This document shows positions 36,801-49,790 of a DNA stretch of 64,000 nucleotides, piece by piece. The stretch comes from Campylorhamphus procurvoides. Lineage: Eukaryota; Chordata; Aves; Passeriformes; Dendrocolaptidae. The notes beneath the pieces are model-generated. The model saw nothing but the letters and a program-made list of their open reading frames with translations. It was not told where the DNA came from and searched no databases. The stretch's first letter is position 1; the number at the start of each line of letters is the position of its first letter. The stretch lies in NCBI GenBank assembly GCA_013396655.1, contig WBMV01006288.1:142490-206489 (forward strand), written 5' to 3'. Both the position numbers and the translations under genes were made by a program.

Positions 36801-39800
36801 TGTGATGAGGAAGGACTGAAAAGCCTGGACACCCAGACAAAAAAGAGGGCCATTTAGCCTTTTCACTGAAGCCTAGGATCCTTGCTGGGGGATTATTTTA
36901 TGCGGGGCTGTGTTTGGGCTGAGGGGTCTGGTTTGTACTCAAAGCCAGGCAGCAGATGTCAGGCCTCAGAATTGTTCACAAAATGATGACCTTGCTGGGT
37001 CAAGGCCCATACAACCTGCTCTGCCTCAAGCTGTGTCAAACACAAGCAGCAGAAAGACTTTCCCCGAGCATGCCTGTCTGGGCGACCAGCTAGTCCCAAT
37101 TCTCCATGTAGATTGAATTCCTTGTGAAATTCTACAGCTCTGAGAAAAAAAACTCCTGACAGTTAACTTGCCTTTTTCTTTTTATTTAAGTAATGAATAA
37201 GGCAGTGAAGGTTTTTCAGAGGGTAGAGGTCTAATGCATTATTATGCTTTTTTGTTGTAATAATTTATATTGTCGGGAAAGTTTGCTGGAGTTTCCATGT
37301 GTGACTAAAATACATTAGTACAGATAGTGTCAAATACAGAGAAGATGTGCTTGAAGAAACGAATATGAAAAAGAGGGCTGTGTATGAAATACAATCCATG
37401 GCAAATTCACATTGTGTATTGGATGTAAATATCCCCAGCGTGATGATCTTTAGAGGGGGAAGAACATCTACTGTGATTAAGAACATCAAATTATATTTGC
37501 TATAGTTATTGTCTTATTGGGAAATATTCACAGTCAAGGGTTTAAAAATGTAATAAAAAGTGGATCAATATGTGTTTGAGGATTTCATCAATTGCATATT
37601 AACAGTACTAGTCCTTCTGACCTCTTTTCTTTGAGCTATTCCCTTGATCAGAGCAAAAATGATCTAATAAATTAAGGGTTTATTCATCCATGTGTTGAGT
37701 TCTTTTCATATTTCTATTTTCTTGCATACAAAAATGAAAAACAATGTATGATTCCTGAACATGATTTGATTCTCATAACAACATATAAGCATCGCATTAC
37801 ATATAAGTAAAGATTTCAACCAAATTCCTGCAGAAAAATAATATCAAAGAATTTTGAGTGATATCATAAGATATTTAACACTTCAGTTTTTACCAGTTTA
37901 TACTATTAAAAACAACAATGGCTATCAGTTTTCACATTGTACTTACCCTTTCTGCACAGGCTGAATTTCTGCAAGAGGATCACAAAGTTTTGGAAAAGTG
38001 TTGTGCTTTGTTTCTCCTTTTGTGTATTTGTGCATAAAGGTTACTTGAAGTGTAATTCACTGGACATTGCAAAGCTGATCTGACTTCCGTGTTTGTGGTG
38101 TCCCTAGCTCTGGGCTCTGCATCCTACGTGAATCATCAGGAATATGTTCCTGAAAATAAAATGCTTTGAAGCATAGGCAAGGACCAAACCTACTTTTTAG
38201 GGCTGCATCAAACTGAGGAAGAACAGATATGAAAGATATTTCTGTTGCTTTTTTGATTCCTTCCTGAAGAAATCAGGCACAACTCACTTTATGTTAATGA
38301 AATCATACTTCCATCTACGGTGAACTGAATTTTTTTATAGAGAGAATCACAGAGGCAGAGACCAAACACAGCATCTTTTGTTTTGCAATAATTCATGTTC
38401 TGCAAAGAGTGAAACTAGCTTCATGTGAAACTATACATGTATAACTATAATAGCAGTGACTCAGTGGTGAATTGAGCCTTTATTTGTGTTCACATTTGGA
38501 CAGGTGAGCTAAGCATTAATGAACTTTTACTTAGGACTATTCTCCGTTGCATGGGTACAAGGAATGCTGCCTGTTGATACTGTCAGTATGAGTTTTCCAT
38601 TGATTTGCATGGAGCCAAGACTTCAGGTCATGTTGTTACACATGTATTCTTTTAACCTTTCTGGACAGGAATACTGAACACTACAAAAGTCAGAATAACA
38701 TGCATGTTTTTTTTTATTTTTTTTGAGAATATATGTGAAAGTATATATATAAACCATATTTATTTATAACTCCACTAGTTTTGAAATATGTCATCTTTGC
38801 TGAGTGTCTATGGTTTAAGATATAGTGTTTCTCAGGAAACATGATGCTGAATTCTCTGCAGTATTTGGAAAATGCTTAGCTGTCCTAAGCCACACTTAAC
38901 ACGTCATTTAATTGTGAACACTGTGTTACAAACCTGAAGGGACTTGCTGTTTTCTCTTGGTACCAAATAGAGCAAATAGAATTAAGAAGGGAAGCATTTG
39001 CTTAGGAAAATGATTTATTCTTGAAAAAGGTTACTGTACTGCATGAACTATTGGAATACATGTGTGTCCTCTGTAACAACATTTTCTGCTTTTGTGGTTA
39101 AAGAGCAACTATAACCAAACACCAGGGATACTGAGTCAGTTCCCGGACAGGGCTATTGGTACACCCTTCCCTTTACCAAAACACTTTGTCCAGAGCTATT
39201 ACAGAGGGAAAAAAGAGCTTTTGCAGATAATCAGGGAAAACTAATATATCTGTTTATTCAAAATCACAAAAGTCACATGAAGTTGAACGCAAAATTCTGA
39301 TTTTTAGTAACTAGAACTTGACTTGTACTGCTCTGTTCCCATGGAAAAGAGATGCAGTATCTTTAACAATTTTTTGTCCCTCTTTCTTTTTCTGACTATG
39401 GATATCATAAAAAAAAATTAGAATTTAAAAAACGGAAAAAGGATATACCTGTAGTAAAGCAAATTGGTTATTCTTCTTAATACATTCCAGTCTTAAGCAC
39501 GATAAGAGATATTTTTAAGGTCTGGAGTTACATGATTTCCTAGGTCAATGCTGGAAACTAGTAATTTCTAGAACTAGCCCTACACAGCTTTTGTCCATAT
39601 TTCATTCTCAGATTCATTTTCAGTGCTACTGTCAAATGGTCCTGAGAAATATCTATCAAATATAATTCCTTCCACGTCATTATATACCTTTTGAAGATGC
39701 ATTGCATGGAAATTAAGGAAATATTCCCAGACTCTCTAGTCACATGTTTTGTCGATGGATGTATTACGAAGAAGGTCCCAATGAAATAATGCTGCAACAA

Positions 39801-41799
39801 ATACAAACCAGTTTGCTTCAGGATATAAAAGAGACCTTTTTTTTTTTGTCCTTTTTTGTCCAGACTATTGAATAGACATGAAAATAATGCATACCTTTAT
39901 TTATCTTGACATTTCTTGACAGTTTACCATGCAAATCCTAATCCATATTAGAAGTAATCATCTCTCTAACTACCATGAATGTTTGTAGCTGAAGGTCATA
40001 CTCACATGTGTATACTCTGTTTTAATATCATCAGCTTCAACAAACAACCCTATTGATTTCACAAAAATGACTCCATTAGAGAAAACAGAACTCCACTACC
40101 CTAAGCAGAAGAAAGGTAGAGAAAATTTCAACAGAGAATTAAGATGAAAACCAATATGGAGACCTATAACTGTGAGAATAGCATGACATTGTTTGCCTTG
40201 AGTTAAATGAGTGCTAAACTTGTCCATTCTTGGGGAATATTACAAATACATTTTGGTACTAAGGTAATAGGAAATGCTCAGCTTGAAAATAGATATTCTT
40301 TGTTCACAGGAACTGAAGAGCTAATCTTAGGGTTTTGTCATGTGAGTAGGAGCACTGACAGTTGAAATTAAATGAAGGTTTTGAGCACTGAAGTTTTAAT
40401 GCTTCTTTGATGCACAGATAAAGGGAAACTGTCCTACACAAGTAAAAACTATCACCAGGTTATTTTAGTTGCATCTTCCTTCAGTCAGAATTCAGAGTCT
40501 CAGGGCAGATCCAACATTAAGTCTTCTACATAATATCTCAAAAGATTTATTAGAAGCAGCCTGACCTTTTTTGGTAGCATTTGGGAGATCAGCATTGCGT
40601 CAACTGGGAACATATTTAGTTTTGTATGTCATACTTAAAAAAAAAACTTGCTAATGGTAGTTCCTAGATCATTCCTAGATCTCAACTGATTACACATATT
40701 CTGGGAGTTTCATGATAAAGCAACACATGGAGAGATACAGCATACAATTATAAAGTTGTCATTCTTGTAGGCACATGCCTGATTATACAATAGAGGTTGT
40801 GGTTTTGCATCTACTAACCTCAGAAACTGTAATATTTAGCAGATTGATTGTGCAATTCCTGATCATTTCTTCTTCAAATAAAGCTATTTTTGCTTAGCAA
40901 GGTTTCAAGTTGATTGGCAGACTCTTCCATACCTGACAGTACTGAACTGTCTTTCAGTCAAAGTTCCAGTTTTCGCCATATGCATCCATATGGCTCTCCT
41001 AATTTCCAGCATCAGATATTTGTTTGCAGGTTAATGTCCACTGTAAGGAAATGAATAACAGTTTTGCAACTTTCCTTTCTGCTTTGTTTCTGGTCATAGG
41101 GAATACATCATGCATGAACAGTGCTCTCTGTCAGCTGAGACCTTATGGAAAAACAGAATACAGAAGACCTAAGTTCCAGTCCTGTTAAAAAGGGCAATTT
41201 TCCCTTGTGGTATGTCTATTCAAGCTGGAATAGATGAGAGCTAAGAGATCAATTTGGCCTTGTAGCGGTATCTGTGCCTTCCTTCAATAGACAGGAACAC
41301 TGTAAGTTAGTCATCTAAGGGTGCCAAAATTTGCTGCTCTAGGAATGAATGTTTCCACAGAGGAGCAGATAAAAATGAAAACAACCTGAAAAAAATTCAA
41401 TTAGATTAACAGAGACAAGTGAGTGCTTGCCCAGCCATTCCTGAGCAACAATTTATTCCTAGGGTGGTGCGAGAGACTCAAGCCAGCGGTCAGTAAGCTG
41501 ACAAATGTGTCAGCTTTGCTGGGTGGCTGTCAGTCAAACCAGGTGCCTGCTGTGTGTTGTGGTGCTCCTTGTATTAACACCCTGCTGAGATAATTCTTTT
41601 TTATCCTTTTTTTTTTTGCCACCAAGAGGGTCTGCCACCACACTGTTGTTTTTCATCTTGTTAATTGAGTCATTTATTTCGTTAAAAGGTGAAACTTTAT
41701 CAGGGTTTATGTGCCAAATGTGAGAAGGCATATTTAATGATACATCAAATGTTAGAAACATGCAGGTGCCTCTGTGTATGCTCTTTAAAATGCTGAGAG

Positions 41800-41990
41800 G
41801 CGAGGTAGTTCTTGTAAATTAAAATCACCTGATATTAACTAAAAATAGGCATTTTGTTCCCAGGCAACAATGCAAATACACTGTACATATGTGTAAATGT
41901 GTTTGTTGCTAAATATATAAACCACGTAGATATTTATATTTAATTTTCAATCAGTACATTCATCCATATTCGAAAGCAGATAACTGGAGG
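41800..41990. promoter_or_regulatory. possible conserved non-coding block
   Basis: AT-rich but word-rich: CCCAGGCAACAATGCAAATAC, split here as CCCAGGCAAC and AATGCAAATAC, contains an octamer-like ATGCAAAT. It is followed by GTACATATGTG and TAAACCACGTAGA. RFX-like, POU-like and E-box-like words lie close together. Conservation is inferred; no alignment was available. Confidence 0.2.
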
Positions 41991-44900
41991 GATAAACAAT
42001 ACAAGAGCAGAATTCAAAGTTATGTAAAAAAGTCAGGAATTTGTAGGGTGGCTGCTAAAAATAATCTTTGAAAAAAACTTTAAACATTCTCCAAAGATTT
42101 CCCTATCGCTGATTACCATGGCTCTTCCTGGGGTAATTTGTTCGTTTTCATTTCCTAAGTATTTCTGAAGCAGTTGAGTGTGGTGGGTTTTTTTTTTTTT
42201 CCTTGTTTTTTTTTTTTTTTTTTTACCCTTGTTAGAAAGGCCATATAGTTGGTTAATTAGAGTCTGGGCAAACCCCCAATGAAATTGATGAAGATCTCTC
42301 CACTACCCTCAATGGCTGTTGACTCATACCTCCAGGTCTACTTTTACAAGGGAATGAGTCTGGAGTCAAAGAAATCTAAGCTCTACTGAAAGCAGACAGG
42401 ATCTGGGCCCCTATTATCTTCAGACATTCAAGAAATCAGTGTGGGTTCCTCACCAGGTGGGGGGTTTTCACAAGATCAAACCCTTCCTCTCAGGATCAAG
42501 AGGAGAGAATGTGTCCCGGAAAGGGTACTATTGAAATATCAGGAGGGCTGGTTAGTACAACGATCAATTTCTATGGAGCAGCCAGATTGGTAATTGATGC
42601 TAGTGCAAACTGTGTTCTGGCTTCTTCTTTGTGATTTGGCCCCTTAGCAGAACTAGAGGAAATTGACAACACCAGCAGACTGTGCCTTTCTCTTTAAAAG
42701 AGCTGTGTCATTTGAAAAAGGAAGTGTTGATTAAGTATTTTTTTTTAAACAATCCAAATTACTTAATCACACCAATAAGTAAAAATTGCAGAAAATCTGC
42801 CTTCAGTAACTGGGTTTCTTTCTCCTGGAACCCACTGCTGAGTGCTGCCTTTCTGTTTGGGGTTAGCCACGACTCCCCCAGTTCCTGTCCCCCTCGTGAT
42901 TGCCAAGATCTCATTAGTTTAGGAGGACTAACACCATCTGTGTCTGAAACGACATACTCCCACATGGTTTACTTAGTCAGCAGCTACCAAATTTGCCCTG
43001 CCTTCCGAGGCTGGGAGTAGGTGAGTGGATCTGAGATCAGGTCACTGGGATCAGGCTGGTGTTTCTGAACTTAAGTAAATGTGTGGGTAGGGTGTGTAAG
43101 TAAGTAAGAAGTACCTCACTTTGATTTTGGTATTAGTCACTGTGCTCATTTATTGCTTGAAAACATACAGGTGAGTAATCCTCATTCATGCCACAGAATT
43201 AGTTTGAAAGAAATGTATCAAATGTACCACCTGTTATTAATGTTTTCATCTGTCTCACCTGACATCCTTGTTCTTTCCTCACTTCATCCCACAGATACCA
43301 GGAAGTGTATGATCATTTAGATAAATCTTCAGTTTTGTTGCAATAGCCATCAAGCCTATTCACTGTGAAGAAAAGCACTGTCATCTGCTTATGTTTCTCC
43401 AAAATAGTTGAACCACAGTTCAACTTTTGAATGGCAACTTCTTTCTCAATAAACCCACTCTTGTGTGAGTTCACAGTCCTAGCTCCTCTGTGAGTGACAA
43501 AAATAAATGTTCACTGGTTTTTATATCAAAATAAGCTCCAGGAGAATAAATCAAAGTCTAGAAAAGGACTTCTAAGTGGTGATAATTTTAAGGACAATCC
43601 ATCTGTGACTTTATTGACCTGTTTCCTGCTTCCAATAGGAAAGTTTCAAATACTGGACCAGAGCTGTCTCAGCTTCAGGAGTCTACATGTTGATTTGCTG
43701 CAGCTGATGTGCTAACAGCTCTTGTGATCTGTGATCACCAATCCATTTCCTGTAGAAGGTGTGTTTACAGATCTGCTCCTACTCCTACATGTGAGCATAC
43801 TGCCACTAGGTATCATTGTGGCAAGAAAAGGACTTTGGGTTACACTTGGTGCCCCGGTGTCCATTGCCTGTTTCTTCCTGACAACTGGCTTGCTGGAAGC
43901 ATTTTTAGTGGGCCTGGGTTGTCGAAGATGACTCTGCTTTTGGCTGTTATGAACAATACATTGCACCCAAATGTAGACAAAGTTCAGACAAACAATACCA
44001 TTGGGTTTGCCAAGTCAGAAATCTTTTTAACTATCTGTCATTGCAAACATACTTCAATAACAATAATACAATCTCATGCAAAAGGGACACAATGAGATTT
44101 CTATTGCCTTGTGATGATCAGAATTATTTTTCGACTTGTCTGGATATATTAATGAAATAGTTTTGTCTTCATTGCCTTGCCAATGTTGTTGCTGTTGCTT
44201 GTGGAAGACAGCTATCGATCAGAATATTATTGTGCTGTAGAAATAGAGAACAACATTAATATTCCGAACCACCAAAATTTACAATTTAAGAATAGGACAG
44301 AAACCATGGGAACAATAGGAATGACAATGCTAGTTTCTTAGTCTAATTTTGTCTACTTTCATATTCTGTGTTAAAGTGGTTGTAGAAGATGTTTAAGGCA
44401 AATATAGAGGGGATAAAGCAAGCACAAAAAAGTGGGTAAAGAAAATAGCTTTTTGAGATTGGGTAATATGAGAAGACAATCTATATTATTTGGTTTGATA
44501 AGCAATGCATATCTCAGCCTGGGTATGTAAGGAGTAAATCTCTGCTGAATCTCTACCTTTTGGTGTCAGTAGTAATTTATACTTACTCTGTCTTATAGTC
44601 CTGGGTGACAAGACACTTCATAAATGCTAATTCTTGCAGTACTGAGATATTAGATAGATCAAGTTGAATTTTATTTGCAGCTGAAGAAACCAAATCACAG
44701 AAAAAATGTGTGCATGATATCAGTGACAAGGACTGCATCTCATTCCCACAAGCCCACACTTTCCATCATTTGTTTCTCCTTACCAGTAACCCTGGCCTCT
44801 ATTTTTCTAGTAGATGAGCACACAACATAAAAATCCCCTTTCTTGTACTAACACTGTTTAGATAGCTTTTCCATACAGTCCCATCACCCATTTCCTTGTC

Positions 44901-47900
44901 TATTATCCTCTTACTTGCATGCATTATCTGGGAGTCAGTTTCTTCCCAACATCGCTTTCCAGTAGTCAATCTGTCCCTCCATCCAAAACCTGGAACTTTC
45001 AAGGAAAAATGTTAGTCAGAGAGATTTTTGAGTTCAGCAGAAACATGAACTGCTAAAAGGGAGTTTGCAATATGCAATCTAATGCTCTTTGGAAACAGAT
45101 TCTGTACATCTCTAAAACCTGACGTTTTACATTTCTATGCAGAGCAGAAACAGTTATCCAAACCTCATGCTCTATCATGTTAATTTCTGAAGATTAGAGA
45201 TGGTTGGGAAATTTGTTTCTATCCTGCAATGCCTTGTAACATATAACAAAATACTGATTTTGCTTAAATTGAAATTACTCAGCATTGAAATTTTCCCACT
45301 GTTTCAACTCAGAAATTCCTACTTGGTTTCTTGTAATTGAAAAGTAGCTGGCAAATGAAAGCAAGGTGTTTTTTTTCCTCTCAGAAGTTAGCAGATTACG
45401 TAGTCCTAAATTGAAAAGTTAAAAATCATGCCAAAAGTAAGCATGGGAACCTTTGCTTTACATTCAGAAGAGTTTGTCTTCTCTGTAAACTTCCTAAAAA
45501 CACACTATGCGTAAGGCATATAAACTAAAGTGTTCAGCTGGGAAAAGTATTTTCAAAATAGAAATCTTTTGTCTTATTTACTGTGTTTGACAATTTCCAA
45601 ATGAATATGATAAGGCAGAATTGGATTCAAATCTGTAGTTCATCAAGTAGGGACCAGCAGGGATGATGCTGATTTATACCCCAGATTCTTTCTCCCAACC
45701 TTTTGCCTGTGATTAATACCCTGCTAAGGTTGGGTCGATTGCTTTTCTTCCATCCTGTTTGTATCAAGCTTACCACAGCTTACACACTATAATAAGATAA
45801 AACCAGCTTAGGTAAGTAAAGCCGTAATCTGACAAAAAGCTGGGCCTGGAGGCCTTTTCCTTAGATTTGGGTCATGATCATGGTCCCACTTACTACTAGC
45901 CCATCAAGCAAAAACATGATTGTAAAATTGCCATTAGTTACCAGGGTGGCCTCAGGCCATAAGATCTCAGCTAATTTTGAACTCTGCTGATAGATTCCTG
46001 GGCTTTGTGTCTAAAGATCAGCAGTTAGCTTTCTATTAAAAGCAAACTTCTCCGTGGGGCCACTGACAGAGTAGTATTAATTTATCCTTGTCATCCAGTG
46101 TGTAAAGCTTGGGTGACAATGAAGCATAAAGTTAAAAGGGAAACGCACTAAGAAAGTGGCAAAGATCTTGTCCATTGTATCTGCCACAATTGCCATGTTG
46201 ACTAGTTAGGAAGAAATGAACTTAATTTCTACTCTGGAGTATTTTAAACATATTCTCTACATTTGGCTACAGGGGAGGAGGGGCACAGAACAAAGCATTG
46301 CCTTGGATCTAGTTGCTCTCTTCAGTGAGAAAAAAAAGAAAAAGTGTGAGATCACTGCCTGTACCTTCACATGGCAGAAAACAGATCTTGCTACTGTTTG
46401 AAAATGGAAGAGCATTCAGAGCACACTGAAGTCAACCTTATATAGCATTTATTTAATAGACCTGGAATCATATAATATGGTGACATAACAAATCCTGTTT
46501 TCTAGATGTTAGGTATTGCAAGAAATTAGAGTTGTTATCACAGCAAATGTTACTTTTATTTAACCTCAGCTAACTAAGTGATCTCACTGGCTTGCTTTTC
46601 CCTCATCATTATAAATTTCAGTGGTCTCTTTCAAAAGGTCCACATTTGTACATGTTTTCACATGCAGAAATGTTCCTCTGGGCTAATCTTCATTGCTCAG
46701 TGCCATACTATGCAGAAAGACTCGGCTAATATGAAATGAGTTAACTGGGTTAACCTCTCTGACCACAGCACCACTATGGCTAAATTACAACCGGTAGCAT
46801 AGACTTGCTGGAAGAGTATCACACATCTGTAGCTGCTGTCATCTCCTTCTGTAAGGTCTTGGAAGAAAATTTGGTGTCTCAGACACCACATTAATATAGC
46901 TGTGGGTAAATTGATGATCACTTTACTTGAGTTACATGTTTCATTGGCTTTCCTCCGTCAATTGCTCCTCCATTTCTGTATTACAGTAGTTCTTTGACAT
47001 TACAGTGAGGATCCAAAGACCCAATAACTATATCAACAGACAACAAATAATTAAATATGTTCTTCCCGAAGGACAGAATGGAGGAAAAGTGCTTCGAGAA
47101 AAAACTCTTGCCTTCTTTGCATTATACAGTACTTCTTAACCTGGTAAAGAGGAACTACATAGTGTACTCTGGTTCAGGACTGGGGTTCATCTCTCTTCAT
47201 GATTATTTGAAAAATGTATCAATAAAGCCCTTGTACTGAACGTAGGCATTTGGCAAGGAATGAGTTATGGATCCTTGAGCACGGTTGGCTAACATAACCA
47301 AAACTCTCTGTTACACAAAGAAATGTTAAAGCAATGTTTATAAAATTAAATTCAAGATGGTTTCTACTGGAGCATTCTGAAACAATAAAGCAGAAATGCA
47401 AAAGTATTAAGTATGCATCATAAGGGTTTTCTTATTTATTTACTCCTTTAGTATTTTTTGTGCAATATTCTCAGGTATTGTATTTATGCTGGAAAAAACA
47501 TGACAGATTTAAAAAACATTATTCATAACAATATTTTATTCCTCCTTGTTACACTTTTCCCTTTATTTCTCTACACAATCTTTACCTGAAGAAAGAGAAA
47601 CAGAAAAAGTGATAAGTAAAGTGGGAAGGGAAGGATAAAGAAGAATCCCCAATCCCCTATAAATGTAGTACTAAACTAATGAAATTGCCTTTAATTTTTC
47701 AATTTATATTCCTTTCCATTAATTTTTGGAAAGAATGATGGAAACAAAAACGTCTTTCCTCAATTTATTTTTTTCTATTTTTTATTCTTTTGCTTTTTTA
47801 GGACCTAATTTTTAAATCTTGCAACAAAACATTTATAACACTGTGTTTGCACACAGAATTTTGATAAGTTTTGTTCTGATCATGACTCCAATCCTTGATG

Positions 47901-49049
47901 TAAAAGTGTATTTTTTGCTTGAGTTGTATAACTTCCCTGTTTCCATACAATTATCTTTAAAAATGTTTGAGTATAAACTTCAGTACCATAGAAACCAGTG
48001 CCATTTCCTGTTCCATTAATGATGGGTTGGCATCAGGTTCTTCAAAATTATTTTGAAAATGCACAAAACACATCATAACTTCTTAATCTGCTTTATTGTA
48101 ACAGAATTTCCAATGTTTTATATTAATTTTTCAAGGGATTTTTGTCAAGTTATAAGACAGTGATGCTATACAAACTCCTACTACTGCTCTCTGCCTTGTG
48201 TGGGCAGTGGGTGCATTGATCGAAAGCGATATGGGAAATACTGTATTGAGTTTGTACTAACAGCTTTTATTCCCCTAGTGTTTATCTCAAATGGAATGAG
48301 GAGGTGAGACCCTGAACTGTTTGGTGCTGCCCATCCTTCCCTCTGCCTACAACCACCACACTGCTTGCAATACATTCCCTGCACTGATGAGCAGAGTTGA
48401 GGCAGACATAACTTCATACCTCTCTGCTAGTACAACTGCAATAGCAGTTCTGCTAATCTGTTCACACGTACAACTAACATTATTTAATTAAATCTCTTCT
48501 TCTTTTAATAGAATTTAAACAATTTCTGAAAGCTCCACAAATATCTCATGAACACCATGTCAGACACTGCCCTGGTCGATTTATCGGTCTTTTGATTCTG
48601 TTTTTAAACCCAGCATTTACATCAATGCATCTTCGCACTTAGCAAAAGATAGATTAGATAAAACACAATGTGTTTTAGTATATTAGTATATTAGATTTGC
48701 AAGGATGACAGACATTTCCATTTGTTCCTTACAGTAGTTTCTACAAAAATACTTTTTTTTTCCCCAAAGACTTCAGCATTTTTTCAGATTTTTCAATGAA
48801 TTTTACATTTTGGAATTTTGTTCTATATTAAGACTAGTCACAATGAACTCTTAAAATATCGTGAATGGAACCATGTGAGGCACTCAAAGAGAGAAAGAAG
48901 CAGAAATGCAGTTAAGGTATTATAGACTTTAGCTTAAAAGTTAGCATTTTGCGTTTAGTAATTTCACTTAGTATGTAGCTGCGTTATAAGTACACACACA
49001 CAAAGTGTACATATTAAAGACTGATAGATGAGGAAAACGAAATACATAT
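41991..49049. other. AT-rich DNA without a recognised gene
   Basis: No gene is recognised. Two T runs lie at 42188-42200 and 42206-42224. A locally GC-richer patch at 42810-43020 keeps open frames on both strands, and another at 43700-43960 does the same, but neither encodes a recognisable domain. A TATTAG triplet repeat lies near 48680-48703. Confidence 0.5.
42188..42224. repeat. double poly-T tract
   Basis: Thirteen T and nineteen T separated by CCTTG-like bases. No flanking retrocopy is recognised. Confidence 0.85.
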
Positions 49050-49261
49050 GGTATAAATATTGTATATCTTTGTTTAGAAGCTACCCTCGTTTAGTAGCTG
49101 CACCTTAACCATGCACCTTTACTATGCAAGCCGCAGGGGAAAGTAATTAAATTTAATAGCTGCTGCCCTCGTTTTGAAGTCGCCCTCAATATAAAGCTGC
49201 ACAGGGAAGTAATTAAATTTAATAGAAGCTGTGGATTCTAAACAAAGATATACGGTATAAA
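49050..49261. repeat. 0.2-kb element with 18-bp inverted ends
   Basis: GTATATCTTTGTTTAGAA (49062-49079) is the exact reverse complement of TTCTAAACAAAGATATAC (49236-49253). The word GGTATAAA lies just outside both ends (49050-49057 and 49254-49261). It is adjacent on the right and four bases away on the left, as an 8-bp target duplication would be. The interior contains imperfect direct repeats. AAGTAATTAAATTTAATAG occurs at 49141-49159 and 49207-49225; CTACCCTCGTTT (49081-49092) resembles CTGCCCTCGTTT (49163-49174). This architecture suggests a small non-autonomous DNA transposon (hAT transposons make 8-bp duplications). No transposase is present. An old palindromic conserved repeat is the main alternative. 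Confidence 0.6.
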
Positions 49262-49299
49262 GTCCATATAGTTCTTGGAAAGTTAATTTCCAGCAGTAG

Positions 49300-49790
49300 C
49301 AGGCCTGTCGCTTGAAATATTCATGGTTTTGTAATTGTTTGAATCAAATCTCCAGCTCCAAAGGAACTTTCTCTGTATGTGAAATGATGGAACGAGGAAG
49401 GATCTGAGCATGTACTTGGATACCACCATAACAAGAATAACAACAACAACAATAATAAAAGAATGAAGAACAAAATAAGATTATAAAAGAAGCCCCCCAA
49501 AAGTCACACGTTAATATTCCACTCTCATTTTCATCAATCACTGAAGCAATACCCCCTAGATCACTGCATTAACTTGTTTATCTTTTACAATGAGGAAAAA
49601 CTTCATAGCTTCATCATTCATTCCAGAGTGAGGGGAGAAAAAACAAAAGGCAGCCACCGAAATTTGCATGGTGCTCAATTATACATTAGTGAACATCACT
49701 TGGCAATCTGTTCATATCAATTTAATTGGATTTTAATACTGCCTCTGATCTTGTTTTCTAATTAACAGCAGTGCCTGGCAATAAAGCAGA
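49300..49790. promoter_or_regulatory. possible conserved non-coding block
   Basis: Immediately right of the inverted-repeat element lies a stretch with many homeobox/POU-like words. These include ATTTGCAT (49662-49669, a perfect octamer), CAATTTAATTGG (about 49719-49730) and TCTAATTAACAG (about 49756-49767). No coding frame or known repeat explains it. Enhancer function is an inference from motif clustering. Confidence 0.3.

Larger units (their letters stand above)
28761..41799. other. AT-rich DNA without a recognised gene
   Basis: About 13 kb without a recognised gene or interspersed repeat. Open frames reach 110 codons (32589-32921, plus) but none carries a domain I know. A possible hairpin sits at 28904-28948. 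Homopolymer tracts include two T runs at 30794-30819 and a T-rich stretch near 39834-39856. A (CA) stretch lies near 36537-36548. No CpG island is visible. Confidence 0.5.

Noticed and set aside
43709..44095. Overlapping frames of 128, 84 and 66 codons, one of them hydrophobic
   Set aside because: The hydrophobic stretch looked like membrane segments, but no family, splice context or conservation can be shown.
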